Under the pieces are notes generated by a model. It was not told where the DNA came from and did no database searches. It worked only from the letters and a program-made list of their open reading frames with translations. Below, piece after piece: positions 10,003-18,193 of a DNA stretch of 64,000 nucleotides (position 1 is the first letter of the stretch; each line of letters starts with the position of its first letter). This stretch comes from Leisingera aquaemixtae. Its GTDB lineage: Bacteria; Pseudomonadota; Alphaproteobacteria; Rhodobacterales; Rhodobacteraceae. The stretch covers positions 124,001 to 188,000 of the forward strand of contig NZ_CYSR01000011.1 in the NCBI RefSeq assembly GCF_001458395.1, written 5' to 3'. Position numbers and translations under genes: made by a program.

Positions 10003-11292
10003 GTGGATATTGCAACCCGCGTCTACAATCACAAATGGAAGATCGACCCGATCATCCGGTCGCTGATCGACACTGATTTCTACAAGCTGCTGATGTGCCA
10101 GTCGGTGTTCCGCAACAAGCCGGACACCACGGTGACCTTCTCGCTGATCAACCGCTCCACCCATGTGCCGCTGGCCCGGCTGATCGACGAGGGCGAGCTG
10201 CGCGAACAGCTGGACCACATCCGCTCGCTGTCACTCAGCCGCGGGGAAAGCACCTGGCTGCGCGGCAATACCTTCTATGGCAAGCGGCAGATGTTCCGCC
10301 CCGACTTCATGGAGTGGTTCGAGGGCCTGCGCCTGCCGCCCTACCATCTGGAGCGCAAGGGCGATCAGTATGAGCTGACGTTCGAGGGCAAATGGCACGA
10401 GGTCATGCTGTGGGAAATCCCGGCGCTGGCGGTGCTGATGGAGCTGCGCTCGCGCGCGGTTCTGGACAAGATGGGGCGGTTTGAGTTGCAGGTGCTGTAT
10501 GCCCGCGCCATGACCCGGGTCTGGGAAAAGATCGAGCGCCTGCGGGAAATCGACGGCCTGACAATTGCCGATTTCGGCACCCGCCGCCGCCACTCCTTCC
10601 TGTGGCAGGACTGGTGCGTGCAGGCAATGATCGAGGGGCTGGGGGAGAAGTTCACCGGCACCTCCAACTGCCTCATCGCCATGCGCCGCGAGGTGGAGGC
10701 GATCGGCACCAATGCCCATGAGCTGCCGATGGTCTATTCCGCCCTGGCGGACAGCGACGCGGAACTGGCCCAGGCCCCCTATGACGTGCTGTCCGACTGG
10801 CATGACGAGCATGAGGGCAACCTGCGCATCATCCTGCCCGACACCTACGGCACCCAAGGCTTCCTGGACCGGGCGCCGGACTGGCTGGCGGGCTGGACCG
10901 GCATCCGCATCGACAGCGGCGACCCGGCCAAGGGGGCCGAGGTGGCGATCAACTGGTGGAAGGACCGCGGCGAGGATCCGGCGGAAAAGCGGGTGATCTT
11001 CTCCGATGGCCTCGATGTGCCGCAGATCCAGGACCTGCACGCGCAGTTTGCTGGCCGCACGAAGGTCTCTTTCGGCTGGGGCACGCTGCTGACGAACGAC
11101 TTCCGCGGCCTGGTTCCGGACGATGCGCTGGCGCCGTTCTCGCTGGTTTGCAAGGCGGTTGCGGCCAACGGGCGGCCCACCGTGAAACTGTCCGACAACC
11201 CGGAGAAGGCGATGGGCCCGGCGGAGGAAATCGCGCGCTACAAGCGGGTTTTCGGCGTCGGCAAGCAGGAGCGGCAGGACGTTATCGTCTGA
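10003..11292 (+). CDS. pncB: Nicotinate phosphoribosyltransferase PncB
   Basis: PncB joins nicotinate and PRPP, with ATP, to give nicotinate mononucleotide, the entry to the Preiss-Handler NAD route. The 429-residue protein begins at a GTG. It shows family signatures: LIDTDFYKLLMCQSVF near residue 25, ADFGTRRRHS in the middle and the phosphate-binding RIDSGDPAKGAE. KLSDNPEKAMG follows near the C-terminus. Length is normal. Together with pncA it completes nicotinamide salvage to NaMN. Confidence 0.96.
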   Translation: MDIATRVYNHKWKIDPIIRSLIDTDFYKLLMCQSVFRNKPDTTVTFSLINRSTHVPLARLIDEGELREQLDHIRSLSLSRGESTWLRGNTFYGKRQMFRPDFMEWFEGLRLPPYHLERKGDQYELTFEGKWHEVMLWEIPALAVLMELRSRAVLDKMGRFELQVLYARAMTRVWEKIERLREIDGLTIADFGTRRRHSFLWQDWCVQAMIEGLGEKFTGTSNCLIAMRREVEAIGTNAHELPMVYSALADSDAELAQAPYDVLSDWHDEHEGNLRIILPDTYGTQGFLDRAPDWLAGWTGIRIDSGDPAKGAEVAINWWKDRGEDPAEKRVIFSDGLDVPQIQDLHAQFAGRTKVSFGWGTLLTNDFRGLVPDDALAPFSLVCKAVAANGRPTVKLSDNPEKAMGPAEEIARYKRVFGVGKQERQDVIV

Positions 11293-11332
11293 GGGCGCAC
11301 ATAGGGGGCGCCGCCCCCTCGGCCTGGCGGCC

Positions 11333-11361
11333 TCACCCCCGGAGTATTTTGGAAAGATGAA
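11333..11361 (+). repeat. Short conserved motif C, copy 1
   Basis: The sequence GGAGTATTT-t-GGAAAGATGAAA, preceded by CCTC and a C-run, lies between the convergent 3' ends of pncB and the aldehyde dehydrogenase gene. A near-identical copy occurs at 27174-27205. A GGGGGCG/CGCCCCC hairpin at about 11304-11319 lies just before it and may serve as a terminator. Confidence 0.6.
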
Positions 11362-11375
11362 AGCGGCGGGCGCCC

Positions 11376-12833
11376 TCAGCCGTGATGGGCCGCCACGGTC
11401 TTGAGCTGCGAAAACCCGTAGAGCGCCTCAAAGCCCTTTTCCCGCCCGTGACCGGATTTGCCGACCCCGCCAAATGGCAGTTCCACCCCGCCGCCGGCGC
11501 CGTAGTTGTTGAGGAACACCTGCCCCGCCCGCAGGCGTTTTGCCAGCCGCATCTGCCGCGCCCCGTCGCGGGTCCAGACGCTGGCCACCAGCCCGTACTC
11601 GGTCGCGTTGGCGATCCGCAGGGCGTCCTCCCCGGTCTCAAACGGGATCAGCACCTGCACCGGGCCGAAGATTTCCTCCCGCGCCAGCGCATGATCCTCC
11701 GGCACATCGGCAAACAGGGTGGGGGGCACGTATGCGCCGCTTTCCGGGGCATGGGGCACAATCGCCCCCTGCGCCGCAACCGGCAGGTCCGCCCCCTGTT
11801 TCAGATAGGCCTCGACAATCTGCTTCTGCCGGGCAGAGATCAGCGGCCCGACCCGCAGGTCCTCTGCCGCCGGTCCCACGGTCAGCGCGCCATAGGCCTC
11901 GGCCATCCGCGCCTTCACCTGTTCATACACTCCGCGCTGCACCAGAATGCGCGAGGAGGCCGAGCAGGTCTGGCCCGCGTTCTGGATGCCGGCGTTGACC
12001 AGAAACGGCAGGGCGGCATCCAGGTCGGCATCGTCGAACACCAGCTGCGGGGATTTGCCGCCCAGCTCCAGCGTCACCGGCACCACATTGGCGCCGGCGG
12101 CCTGCTGCACCAGCGCGCCGGTCCTGACCGACCCGGTGAAGGAGATGTGGTGCACGCCGGGATGCGCCGCCAGCGCCGCGCCGGCCTCAGCCCCCAGCCC
12201 CGGCACCACGTTCAGCGCACCCGCGGGCAGCCCGGCCTCCATCGCGATATGGGCGAAGGCCAGGGCCGTCAGGCAGGCTTCCTCCGCCGGTTTCAGCACA
12301 CAGGCGTTGCCCATCGCCAGTGCGGCGCCGACGGACCGCCCGATGATCTGCATCGGATAGTTCCAGGGCACGATATGCCCCGTGACCCCATGCGGCTCGC
12401 GCAGGGTATAGACGGTGTAGCCGTCGAGATACGGGATGGTTTCCCCCATCACCTTGTCCGCCGCGCCGCCATAGAACTCGCAGTAGCGCGCCAGCGCCAC
12501 CGCATCGGCACGCGCCTGGCTCAGCGGCTTGCCCACGTCCATCGCCTCGATCGCGGCCAGCAGCTCCACCCGCTCCAGCACGAACTGGCCTATCCGCGTC
12601 AGGATGCGGCCCCGCTCCAGCGCGGTCATGCGGCCCCAGCCGCCATCCAGCGCCGCTTCTGCTTCCAGTACCGCGGCCTCGATATCCGCCGCGCCGCCGC
12701 GGGCGATCTGGCAGATTTCGCTGCCGTCCGAGGGGTTCACCAGCGGCAGGGTGCCGCCGCTGGCCGCGGGCTGCCAGGTGCCGCCGATCAGGCAGAGCGC
12801 GGGGTCGAACCAAAGCGGGGAAGTGTCAGTCAT
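11376..12833 (-). CDS. NAD(P)+-dependent aldehyde dehydrogenase
   Basis: This 485-residue enzyme of the ALDH superfamily oxidises an aldehyde to its acid. It resembles betaine-aldehyde or gamma-aminobutyraldehyde dehydrogenases. The catalytic cysteine is C290 in NAGQTCSASS and the general base is E256 in LELGGKSPQ. The EEIFGPV motif and the C-terminal LPFGGVGKSG are present. The second of two adjacent ATGs is chosen, because AGGAG lies 6 bases upstream of it. The start lies inside the 3' end of the GNAT gene (8-bp overlap), so it is coupled to the ABC operon. The substrate cannot be told from sequence. Confidence 0.92.
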   Translation of the reverse strand: MTDTSPLWFDPALCLIGGTWQPAASGGTLPLVNPSDGSEICQIARGGAADIEAAVLEAEAALDGGWGRMTALERGRILTRIGQFVLERVELLAAIEAMDVGKPLSQARADAVALARYCEFYGGAADKVMGETIPYLDGYTVYTLREPHGVTGHIVPWNYPMQIIGRSVGAALAMGNACVLKPAEEACLTALAFAHIAMEAGLPAGALNVVPGLGAEAGAALAAHPGVHHISFTGSVRTGALVQQAAGANVVPVTLELGGKSPQLVFDDADLDAALPFLVNAGIQNAGQTCSASSRILVQRGVYEQVKARMAEAYGALTVGPAAEDLRVGPLISARQKQIVEAYLKQGADLPVAAQGAIVPHAPESGAYVPPTLFADVPEDHALAREEIFGPVQVLIPFETGEDALRIANATEYGLVASVWTRDGARQMRLAKRLRAGQVFLNNYGAGGGVELPFGGVGKSGHGREKGFEALYGFSQLKTVAAHHG

Positions 12834-13299
12834 CATGCGCTCCTGCGATCTCAAAGCTGTAGCTTTTGATTTGATGTTCGGTGAACGGCGCCCCCTGGCG
12901 CAAGTCCCGGATGCCGGGCATCGCGCTAAGGCAGGTGCCCCAAAAGGCCACCGCATCGGCTGAGGATTTCGAGAGCCCCATGCGCCAGCGGCCCGGAAAC
13001 TCGCGCAGGAGGGTCCGGGCGGCCTCTTGGCCCCAGCCCCGGCGGCGGTGCTGCGGCAGGATGCAGAACTCCGACAGCTCGCGCCGGTCATCGGGCAGGT
13101 TCAGCACGATGGCAAAGCCGATGCGCTGGGTGCCATTCCTGATCCAGAAGGCAGTCACGTCCTTGCGGTTCAGCATCTGGCCCGCACAGCGTGCCGGATC
13201 AATGGAAGCACGCGGCGCCACCTCGGCCAAGTAGGGCGCCAGCGCTGCTGCCAGCAGCGCCTGCTCCCGCGGCATGATCAGCGACAGCGTCAGGCTCAT
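12826..13299 (-). CDS. GNAT-family N-acetyltransferase
   Basis: The 157-residue protein has the GNAT fold. A central strand (IGFAIVLNLPDDRRELSEFCI) is followed by the acetyl-CoA pyrophosphate loop in HRRRGWGQEAARTL (about residues 84-97). The acceptor is unknown. It overlaps the upstream ABC ATPase gene by 4 bp (ATGA) and the downstream aldehyde dehydrogenase gene by 8 bp. It is therefore part of a five-gene operon of importer, acetyltransferase and dehydrogenase. Confidence 0.85.
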   Translation of the reverse strand: MSLTLSLIMPREQALLAAALAPYLAEVAPRASIDPARCAGQMLNRKDVTAFWIRNGTQRIGFAIVLNLPDDRRELSEFCILPQHRRRGWGQEAARTLLREFPGRWRMGLSKSSADAVAFWGTCLSAMPGIRDLRQGAPFTEHQIKSYSFEIAGAHDD

Positions 13300-14888
13300 G
13301 CGGCCCCCTGATCCAGATCGGGCAGCACCGGCGCCGCAGCGATCAGCTGCCGGGTGTAGGGGTGCTGCGGGTTGGAAAAGACCTCTTCGGTTTCGCCCTG
13401 CTCGACGATCTCGCCTTGCCTCATGACCAGGCAGCGGTCGGTGATCGTGCGCACCACGCTCAGGTCGTGGCTGATGAACAGATAGGTCAGCGAATAGGCT
13501 GCGCAGAGTTCCGCCAGCAGGTCCAGGATGCGGGCGCGGACCGAAACGTCGAGCGCTGAGACCGCCTCGTCAAAGATGATCAGCTCCGGCCTTGTGATCA
13601 GCGCGCGGGCAATGGCGATGCGCTGGCGCTGCCCGCCGGAGAACTGGTGGATGTACTTGCCGGCATCTTCCGGTTTCAGCCCGACAGCGGTGAGGGTTTC
13701 GGCGATCAGATCCCTGCGCGCGGCCCCAACGGGCGGATCCGGCAGCATATGGAAGGGTTCGGTGATCAGCCGCTCCACCCGGTGGCGCGGGTTGAAGCTG
13801 CCGTAAGGGTCCTGGAACACCACCTGCAGTTTGCGTCGGACCGCCGGTTTCAGATGGGTCGTCACCACCTCTCCACCGAGGAGAATCTCTCCGCCCTGTA
13901 GCGGTTCCAACCCCAGAATGGCCCGTGTCAGGGTCGATTTTCCGCAGCCCGACTCCCCCACCAGCCCCAGCCGCTCGCCGCGGTTCAGGGTGAAGGAGAC
14001 ATCCTTCACGGCGCGGAACCGGCCGGGTTTGGCAAACAGAGACTTGCGCGGGGTCTTGTAGTCGCGGACGGCGTTCCGGACTTCCAAGAGCGGCGCCGGC
14101 GCGGGCGGTTCCGGCAGTGCCACCCGGTGGCTGGAAGCCGCAAACAGCATCCGCGTATAGGGATGGCGCATGTTGCGCAACAACTGGCGCGTGCCGCCGG
14201 TCTCCACCACTTCGCCGTGGCGCATGACGACGATCCGGTCGGCCAGATCCGCCACCACCGCCAGATCGTGGGTGATGATCAGCAACCCCATGCCCGTGTC
14301 CTGCACCAGGTCCTTCAGCAGCTCCAGAATCTGCGCCTGTGTGGTCACGTCCAGCGCGGTGGTCGGCTCATCCGCGATCAAGAGTTTCGGGCGCAGGGCA
14401 ATCGCCATGGCAATCACCACCCGCTGGCGTTGGCCGCCCGACAGCTCATGCGGATACCGGCTGAGCGGGAAACGGTCCTCGGGCAGCCCGACCCGCTCCA
14501 GCACCTCGCGGGCGCGGGCCTCGGCCTGGCCGCGCGGCATCGCCTTGTGGATCAGGATCGTCTCCATCACCTGCGCGCCGATGGTCTTCACGGGGTTGAG
14601 CGCGGTCATCGGCTCTTGAAACACCATGCCGATGGACTGGCCGCGCAGGGCGCACATCTGCGCCTCGGACTGGTCCAGCAGCTGGGTGCCGTCCAGGGTG
14701 ATATACCCTTTGGCCTCAGCCTGTTCCGGCAGCAGCTGCATGACTGCCAATGCGGTCATCGACTTGCCGGAGCCGCTTTCGCCGGTCACCGCGACGATCT
14801 CGCCCGGCTCGATGTGAAAGGAGACGTCCTTCAGCACCGGGTAGCAGCCGATCTTGAGCGACAGGCGGGTCACATCCAGCAGCGTCAT
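13296..14888 (-). CDS. Dipeptide-type ABC transporter, fused double ATP-binding protein
   Basis: Two complete ABC ATPase domains are fused in one 530-residue chain, equivalent to DppD plus DppF. Domain 1 has Walker A GESGSGKS, signature LSGGQRQR and Walker B LLIADEP. Domain 2 (from about residue 270) has GESGCGKS, FSGGQRQR and LIIFDE. Each domain is followed by the oligopeptide-transporter C-terminal extension (HPYTRMLFAA, HPYTRQLIAA). The start is the ATG overlapping the dppC-like stop (ATGA); the frame is open far upstream but that part is a shadow. It powers import through the two permeases upstream. Confidence 0.93.
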   Translation of the reverse strand: MTLLDVTRLSLKIGCYPVLKDVSFHIEPGEIVAVTGESGSGKSMTALAVMQLLPEQAEAKGYITLDGTQLLDQSEAQMCALRGQSIGMVFQEPMTALNPVKTIGAQVMETILIHKAMPRGQAEARAREVLERVGLPEDRFPLSRYPHELSGGQRQRVVIAMAIALRPKLLIADEPTTALDVTTQAQILELLKDLVQDTGMGLLIITHDLAVVADLADRIVVMRHGEVVETGGTRQLLRNMRHPYTRMLFAASSHRVALPEPPAPAPLLEVRNAVRDYKTPRKSLFAKPGRFRAVKDVSFTLNRGERLGLVGESGCGKSTLTRAILGLEPLQGGEILLGGEVVTTHLKPAVRRKLQVVFQDPYGSFNPRHRVERLITEPFHMLPDPPVGAARRDLIAETLTAVGLKPEDAGKYIHQFSGGQRQRIAIARALITRPELIIFDEAVSALDVSVRARILDLLAELCAAYSLTYLFISHDLSVVRTITDRCLVMRQGEIVEQGETEEVFSNPQHPYTRQLIAAAPVLPDLDQGAA

Positions 14889-15700
14889 GTCCGCGCCATC
14901 CTCAGTTTCGGGTCCAGCCAGTCGCGCAAGCCGTCGCCCAGCAGGTTCAGCCCCAGCACCGTCAGGATGATGGCCGTGCCCGGCACCAGCGCCAGATGCG
15001 GCGCAAAGCTCACCATGGTCTGCGCATCGGCCAGCATCCGCCCCCAGCTGGGCGTGGGCGGCTGCGCGCCCAGGCCGACATAGGACAGGCCGGCCTCGGC
15101 CAGAATGCCAAGGGAGAATTGGATTGTGCCCTGCACGATCAGCAGGTTGGTGACGTTGGGCAGGATATGCTCCGCCGAGATCCGCGCCGCGTTTTTGCCG
15201 GCCACGCGGGCGGCCAGGATGAATTCCCGCTCCCAAAGGGACAGCGCCGCGCCGCGGGTGATGCGGGCAAAGACGGGGATGTTGAAAATGCCGATGGCGA
15301 TGATCGCGTTGATGGCGCCAGCCCCCAGAACGGCGGTGATCAGGATCGCAATCACCAGTGAGGGGAAGGCAAAGACCAGATCATTGCCGCGCATGATCAC
15401 CTCATCCAGCCAGGAGCCCTTGCGCGCCGCCGCCGTCAGCCCCAGCGGCACGCCTGCGCCCATGCCGATGCCAACCGCCACCAGCGCGACGGCGATGGAG
15501 GTGCGCGCGCCCACCATGATCATCGACATCAGGTCGCGCCCGAAATGATCGGTGCCCAGCCAGTGCTGCGCATTGGGGGTTTGCAGCTTGGCCGGGATGT
15601 TCATTGCAGTGTGGTCAAACGGCGTCCACAGGAACGACACCGCCGCCGCCAGCAGCACCAGCGAGGACAAAACGGCACCAAGGATCAGGTTGCGGGTCAT
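14885..15700 (-). CDS. ABC transporter permease, DppC/OppC type
   Basis: This 271-residue inner-membrane permease has about six hydrophobic helices and the N-terminal LGTDHFGRDLMSMI motif of DppC-type permeases. The EAA loop sits in the middle (EFILAARVAGKNAARISAEHILPN). It overlaps the downstream ATPase gene by 4 bp. The upstream DppB-like gene ends 136 bp away, and a family A repeat sits in that gap. Confidence 0.92.
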   Translation of the reverse strand: MTRNLILGAVLSSLVLLAAAVSFLWTPFDHTAMNIPAKLQTPNAQHWLGTDHFGRDLMSMIMVGARTSIAVALVAVGIGMGAGVPLGLTAAARKGSWLDEVIMRGNDLVFAFPSLVIAILITAVLGAGAINAIIAIGIFNIPVFARITRGAALSLWEREFILAARVAGKNAARISAEHILPNVTNLLIVQGTIQFSLGILAEAGLSYVGLGAQPPTPSWGRMLADAQTMVSFAPHLALVPGTAIILTVLGLNLLGDGLRDWLDPKLRMART

Positions 15701-15725
15701 GTCCGGCCGCCATTTCTGCTCGCCC

Positions 15726-15806
15726 GCCCGGCCGCAAGGCCGGGCCGCGCCCGACCCTCCCCACGGGAGGGCGCGTTGCGCCCCCCCAGGCTCGGGCGCG
15801 GCCCTT
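15726..15806 (+). repeat. Palindromic repeat family A, copy 1
   Basis: A first hairpin (CCCGGCC-GCAA-GGCCGGG) is followed by GCGCCCG, a CTCCCC-ACGG-GAGGG inner hairpin and a closing CGGGCGCGGCCCT. The layout matches the copies at 18085, 21588, 44994 and 62897. It lies within the ABC operon between the two permease genes, so it should be transcribed and could modulate mRNA stability. Confidence 0.7.
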
Positions 15807-15836
15807 GGCGGCAGATCTGCACCGCTGCGTCTTTAT

Positions 15837-16784
15837 TCATGCCCGGCTCCTCAGCCGCGGGTCGACCAGCGCATAGGCAAGATCGACTAGGAAATTCACC
15901 GTGATGACGGCGAAGACCAGCAGCATCACCACCGACTCCACCACGATCAGATCGCGCGCGGAAATCGCCTGGAACACCAGCCGCCCAAGGCCGGGCAGGT
16001 AAAACACCTGCTCGATGATGATGGCGCCCGCCAGCAGGAAGGAGAATTGCAGCCCGATGATGGTCAGCACCGGGATCAAGGCGTTCCTGACCCCGTGCCG
16101 CCACAGCGCCTGGCGCCGGGTCAGCCCCTTGGCGCGGGCGGTGCGCATGAAATCCTCGTCCAGAATGTCCAGCAGGGCTGAGCGCATCACCCGAGTCAGG
16201 ATCGCCGCCTGCGGCAGCGCCAGCGCAATCGCGGGCAGGGTAAGGGCATGAAGACCGGCCCAAATCCCCGCCTCCCAGCCCGGAAACCCGCCGGCGCCGA
16301 ACCAGCGCAGGTTGATGGCAAAGATCAGGACCAGCATCATCGCAAACCAGAAGTTCGGGACCGCCACGCCCAGCTGGGTCGCCCCCATCACCGCCATGTC
16401 GCCGGCCTTGCCGCGGCGGGCAGCGGCGTAGATGCCCGCCGGAAAGGCAATCAGCGTAGACAGCGTCAGCGCATAAAACGCCAGCGGCAGCGATACCCAC
16501 ATCCGGTCGGCAATCATCCCCGCCACCGGCGTGCGGTAGGTGTAGGAGGTGCCGAAATCGCCCCCAAGCATCCCCGCAACCCAACTGAGGTAGCGGGCGG
16601 TTTTGCTTTGATCCAGTCCCAGCTCTGCCTTCAGGGCCGCCACCGTGTCCGCCTGCGCATTGACCCCCAGCATGAATGACGCGGGGTCGCCCGGTGCCAC
16701 CTCCACCACGAGGAAGATCACCAGCGAGGCAACAGCCAGGCTGAGGATCAGCGACAGGAGGCGTTTGAGGGCATAGCGGAGCAT
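15837..16784 (-). CDS. ABC transporter permease, DppB/OppB type
   Basis: This 315-residue inner-membrane permease has N-terminal RLLSLILSLAVASLVIFLVV, the PGDPASFMLG stretch typical of DppB, and a cytoplasmic EAA loop (DFMRTARAKGLTRRQALWRHGVRN). About six transmembrane helices are visible. It is the first gene of the operon. The ATG at 16784 begins the conserved MLRYALKRLL; a longer frame upstream is not supported. It is transcribed divergently from the AcuC-like gene across 175 bp that should hold both promoters. Confidence 0.92.
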   Translation of the reverse strand: MLRYALKRLLSLILSLAVASLVIFLVVEVAPGDPASFMLGVNAQADTVAALKAELGLDQSKTARYLSWVAGMLGGDFGTSYTYRTPVAGMIADRMWVSLPLAFYALTLSTLIAFPAGIYAAARRGKAGDMAVMGATQLGVAVPNFWFAMMLVLIFAINLRWFGAGGFPGWEAGIWAGLHALTLPAIALALPQAAILTRVMRSALLDILDEDFMRTARAKGLTRRQALWRHGVRNALIPVLTIIGLQFSFLLAGAIIIEQVFYLPGLGRLVFQAISARDLIVVESVVMLLVFAVITVNFLVDLAYALVDPRLRSRA

Positions 16785-16959
16785 GGCTGCCACGTTAGGA
16801 GCCTGCGGGGAACGGGTCCAGAGGGAGCGCGGAGGGAAACGAACCGCAGGCGGCGAAAAATGCGCAGCGTCAAAAGGTTGTGCGCAATCCGGCCGGAAAC
16901 AGGCCAAGGGCGTCCGGCAGGCTCTTTGGCAGCGGGCGGAAACGGTCTATCACTCTGTC
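16785..16959. promoter_or_regulatory. Divergent promoter region, ABC operon / acuC-like gene
   Basis: This 175-bp gap separates two outward-reading start codons and must hold both promoters. A continuation of the acuC frame upstream to 16783 exists but shows no homology. I saw no convincing -35/-10 pair or operator. Confidence 0.4.
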
Positions 16960-18084
16960 ATGCTGTCCCGCCCCCTGTTCATCGGTTCGGAAATCTACCG
17001 CACCTCCTCTTATGGCCGCACCCATCCCTTGCGGGTGCCGCGGGTGTCTACCGTGATGGACCTCTCCCGCGCGCTGGGCTGGCTGCCGGATGCGGTCTAT
17101 GTGAATTCCCCCCGCGCCAAACCAGCGGCGCTGACCGTCTGGCACACGCCCGAATATGTCGCCGCGCTGCAGGCGGCGGAGACCGCGCAGGCGGTCAGCG
17201 CGGAAGTCCGCGCGCGCCATCACCTCGGCACCCTCTCCAACCCGGTGTTCCCGGAAATCTTCCGCCGCCCGGCCACCGCCGCGGGCGGCTCGATCCTGGC
17301 GGGGGAGCTGCTGGCGGATGGCGGCATCGTCTACAACCCGGCGGGCGGCACCCACCACGGGATGCCGGACCGGGCCAACGGGTTTTGCTATCTGAACGAT
17401 CCTGTCCTGGCGATGCTGTCGCTGCGCCACCACGGCGTGCGGCGGATCGCCTATGTCGACATCGACGCCCATCATTCTGATGGGGTGGAGCATGGCTTTG
17501 CCGGCGACCCTGACGTGCTGATGATCTCAGTGCATGAGGAAAACCTCTGGCCCAAGACCGGCACGCTGACGGAGGATGCCGGCGGTTCGGCCCTGAACCT
17601 GCCGGTGCCGCGCGGGTTCAATGATGACGAGATGGCGCTGGTGCGCGACGACCTGATCCTGCCCGCGGTGCAGGCGTTTCAGCCGGATGCTATCGTGCTG
17701 CAATGCGGGGCGGATGCGGTGTTGGAGGACCCGCTGCCGCATCTGGACCTGTCGAACAACGCTCATTGGGCGGTGGTGCGGGCGCTGATGGGCATGGCGC
17801 CGCGTTATCTGGTGCTGGGCGGGGGCGGCTATAACCCGTGGTCGGTCGGGCGGCTCTGGACCGGGGTCTGGGCGGCGCTGAACGGAATTGAGGTGCCAGA
17901 GCGTCTGCCTGCGGCGGGCGAAGAAGTGCTGCGGGGGCTGGGGTTCAACGGCAACCGCCTGGGCCGCAACCCGCCGGAGCATTGGTTCACCACGCTCAGG
18001 GATCAGCCGCGGGGAGGGGAGATCCGTCAGGAAATCCGGGGGCGCGTGCAGTTCTTGCGAAGAAGACGCAGGCTCCAAAGGTAG
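16960..18084 (+). CDS. AcuC-like histone deacetylase-family amidohydrolase
   Basis: The 374-residue protein belongs to the arginase/deacetylase superfamily: zinc-dependent removal of acetyl groups from acetylated amines or lysines (AcuC, acetylpolyamine aminohydrolase). Seen motifs are GGTHHGMPDRANGFCYLND (active-site histidine pair), YVDIDAHHSDGVE (zinc Asp/His), LQCGAD (zinc Asp) and LGGGGYNPWSV. The catalytic set looks complete. The ATG at 16960 begins the conserved region (LFIGSEIY). It lies head to head with the ABC importer operon and tail to tail with the binding-protein gene, hinting at an acetylated amine substrate. Confidence 0.88.
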   Translation: MLSRPLFIGSEIYRTSSYGRTHPLRVPRVSTVMDLSRALGWLPDAVYVNSPRAKPAALTVWHTPEYVAALQAAETAQAVSAEVRARHHLGTLSNPVFPEIFRRPATAAGGSILAGELLADGGIVYNPAGGTHHGMPDRANGFCYLNDPVLAMLSLRHHGVRRIAYVDIDAHHSDGVEHGFAGDPDVLMISVHEENLWPKTGTLTEDAGGSALNLPVPRGFNDDEMALVRDDLILPAVQAFQPDAIVLQCGADAVLEDPLPHLDLSNNAHWAVVRALMGMAPRYLVLGGGGYNPWSVGRLWTGVWAALNGIEVPERLPAAGEEVLRGLGFNGNRLGRNPPEHWFTTLRDQPRGGEIRQEIRGRVQFLRRRRRLQR

Positions 18085-18176
18085 CACCGCCTGGCCGCAG
18101 GCCGGGCAGCGCCCGTCCCGCCCCCCACGGGGCGGGCGCTTCGCTTCCCACCCCGCCGGGACGGGCGCCGCCCTTC
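18085..18176 (+). repeat. Palindromic repeat family A, copy 2
   Basis: The modules run in order: CTGGCCG/aggccGGGC hairpin, AGCGCCCGTCCCGCCCCCC, a short ACGGGG loop, GGGCGCTTCGCTTCC, and the closing GGGACGGGCGCCGCCCTT. It lies between the convergent acuC-like and binding-protein genes, where it can act as a bidirectional terminator. It is almost identical to the 62897 copy apart from the latter's longer central loop. Confidence 0.8.
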
Positions 18177-18193
18177 GTGAATAGGGGCGATCG

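Noticed and set aside
13296-15236. A longer reading frame for the fused ABC ATPase starting at 15236
   Set aside because: The sequence upstream of 14888 is a shadow of the DppC-like permease. The ATGA overlap and conserved start support 14888.
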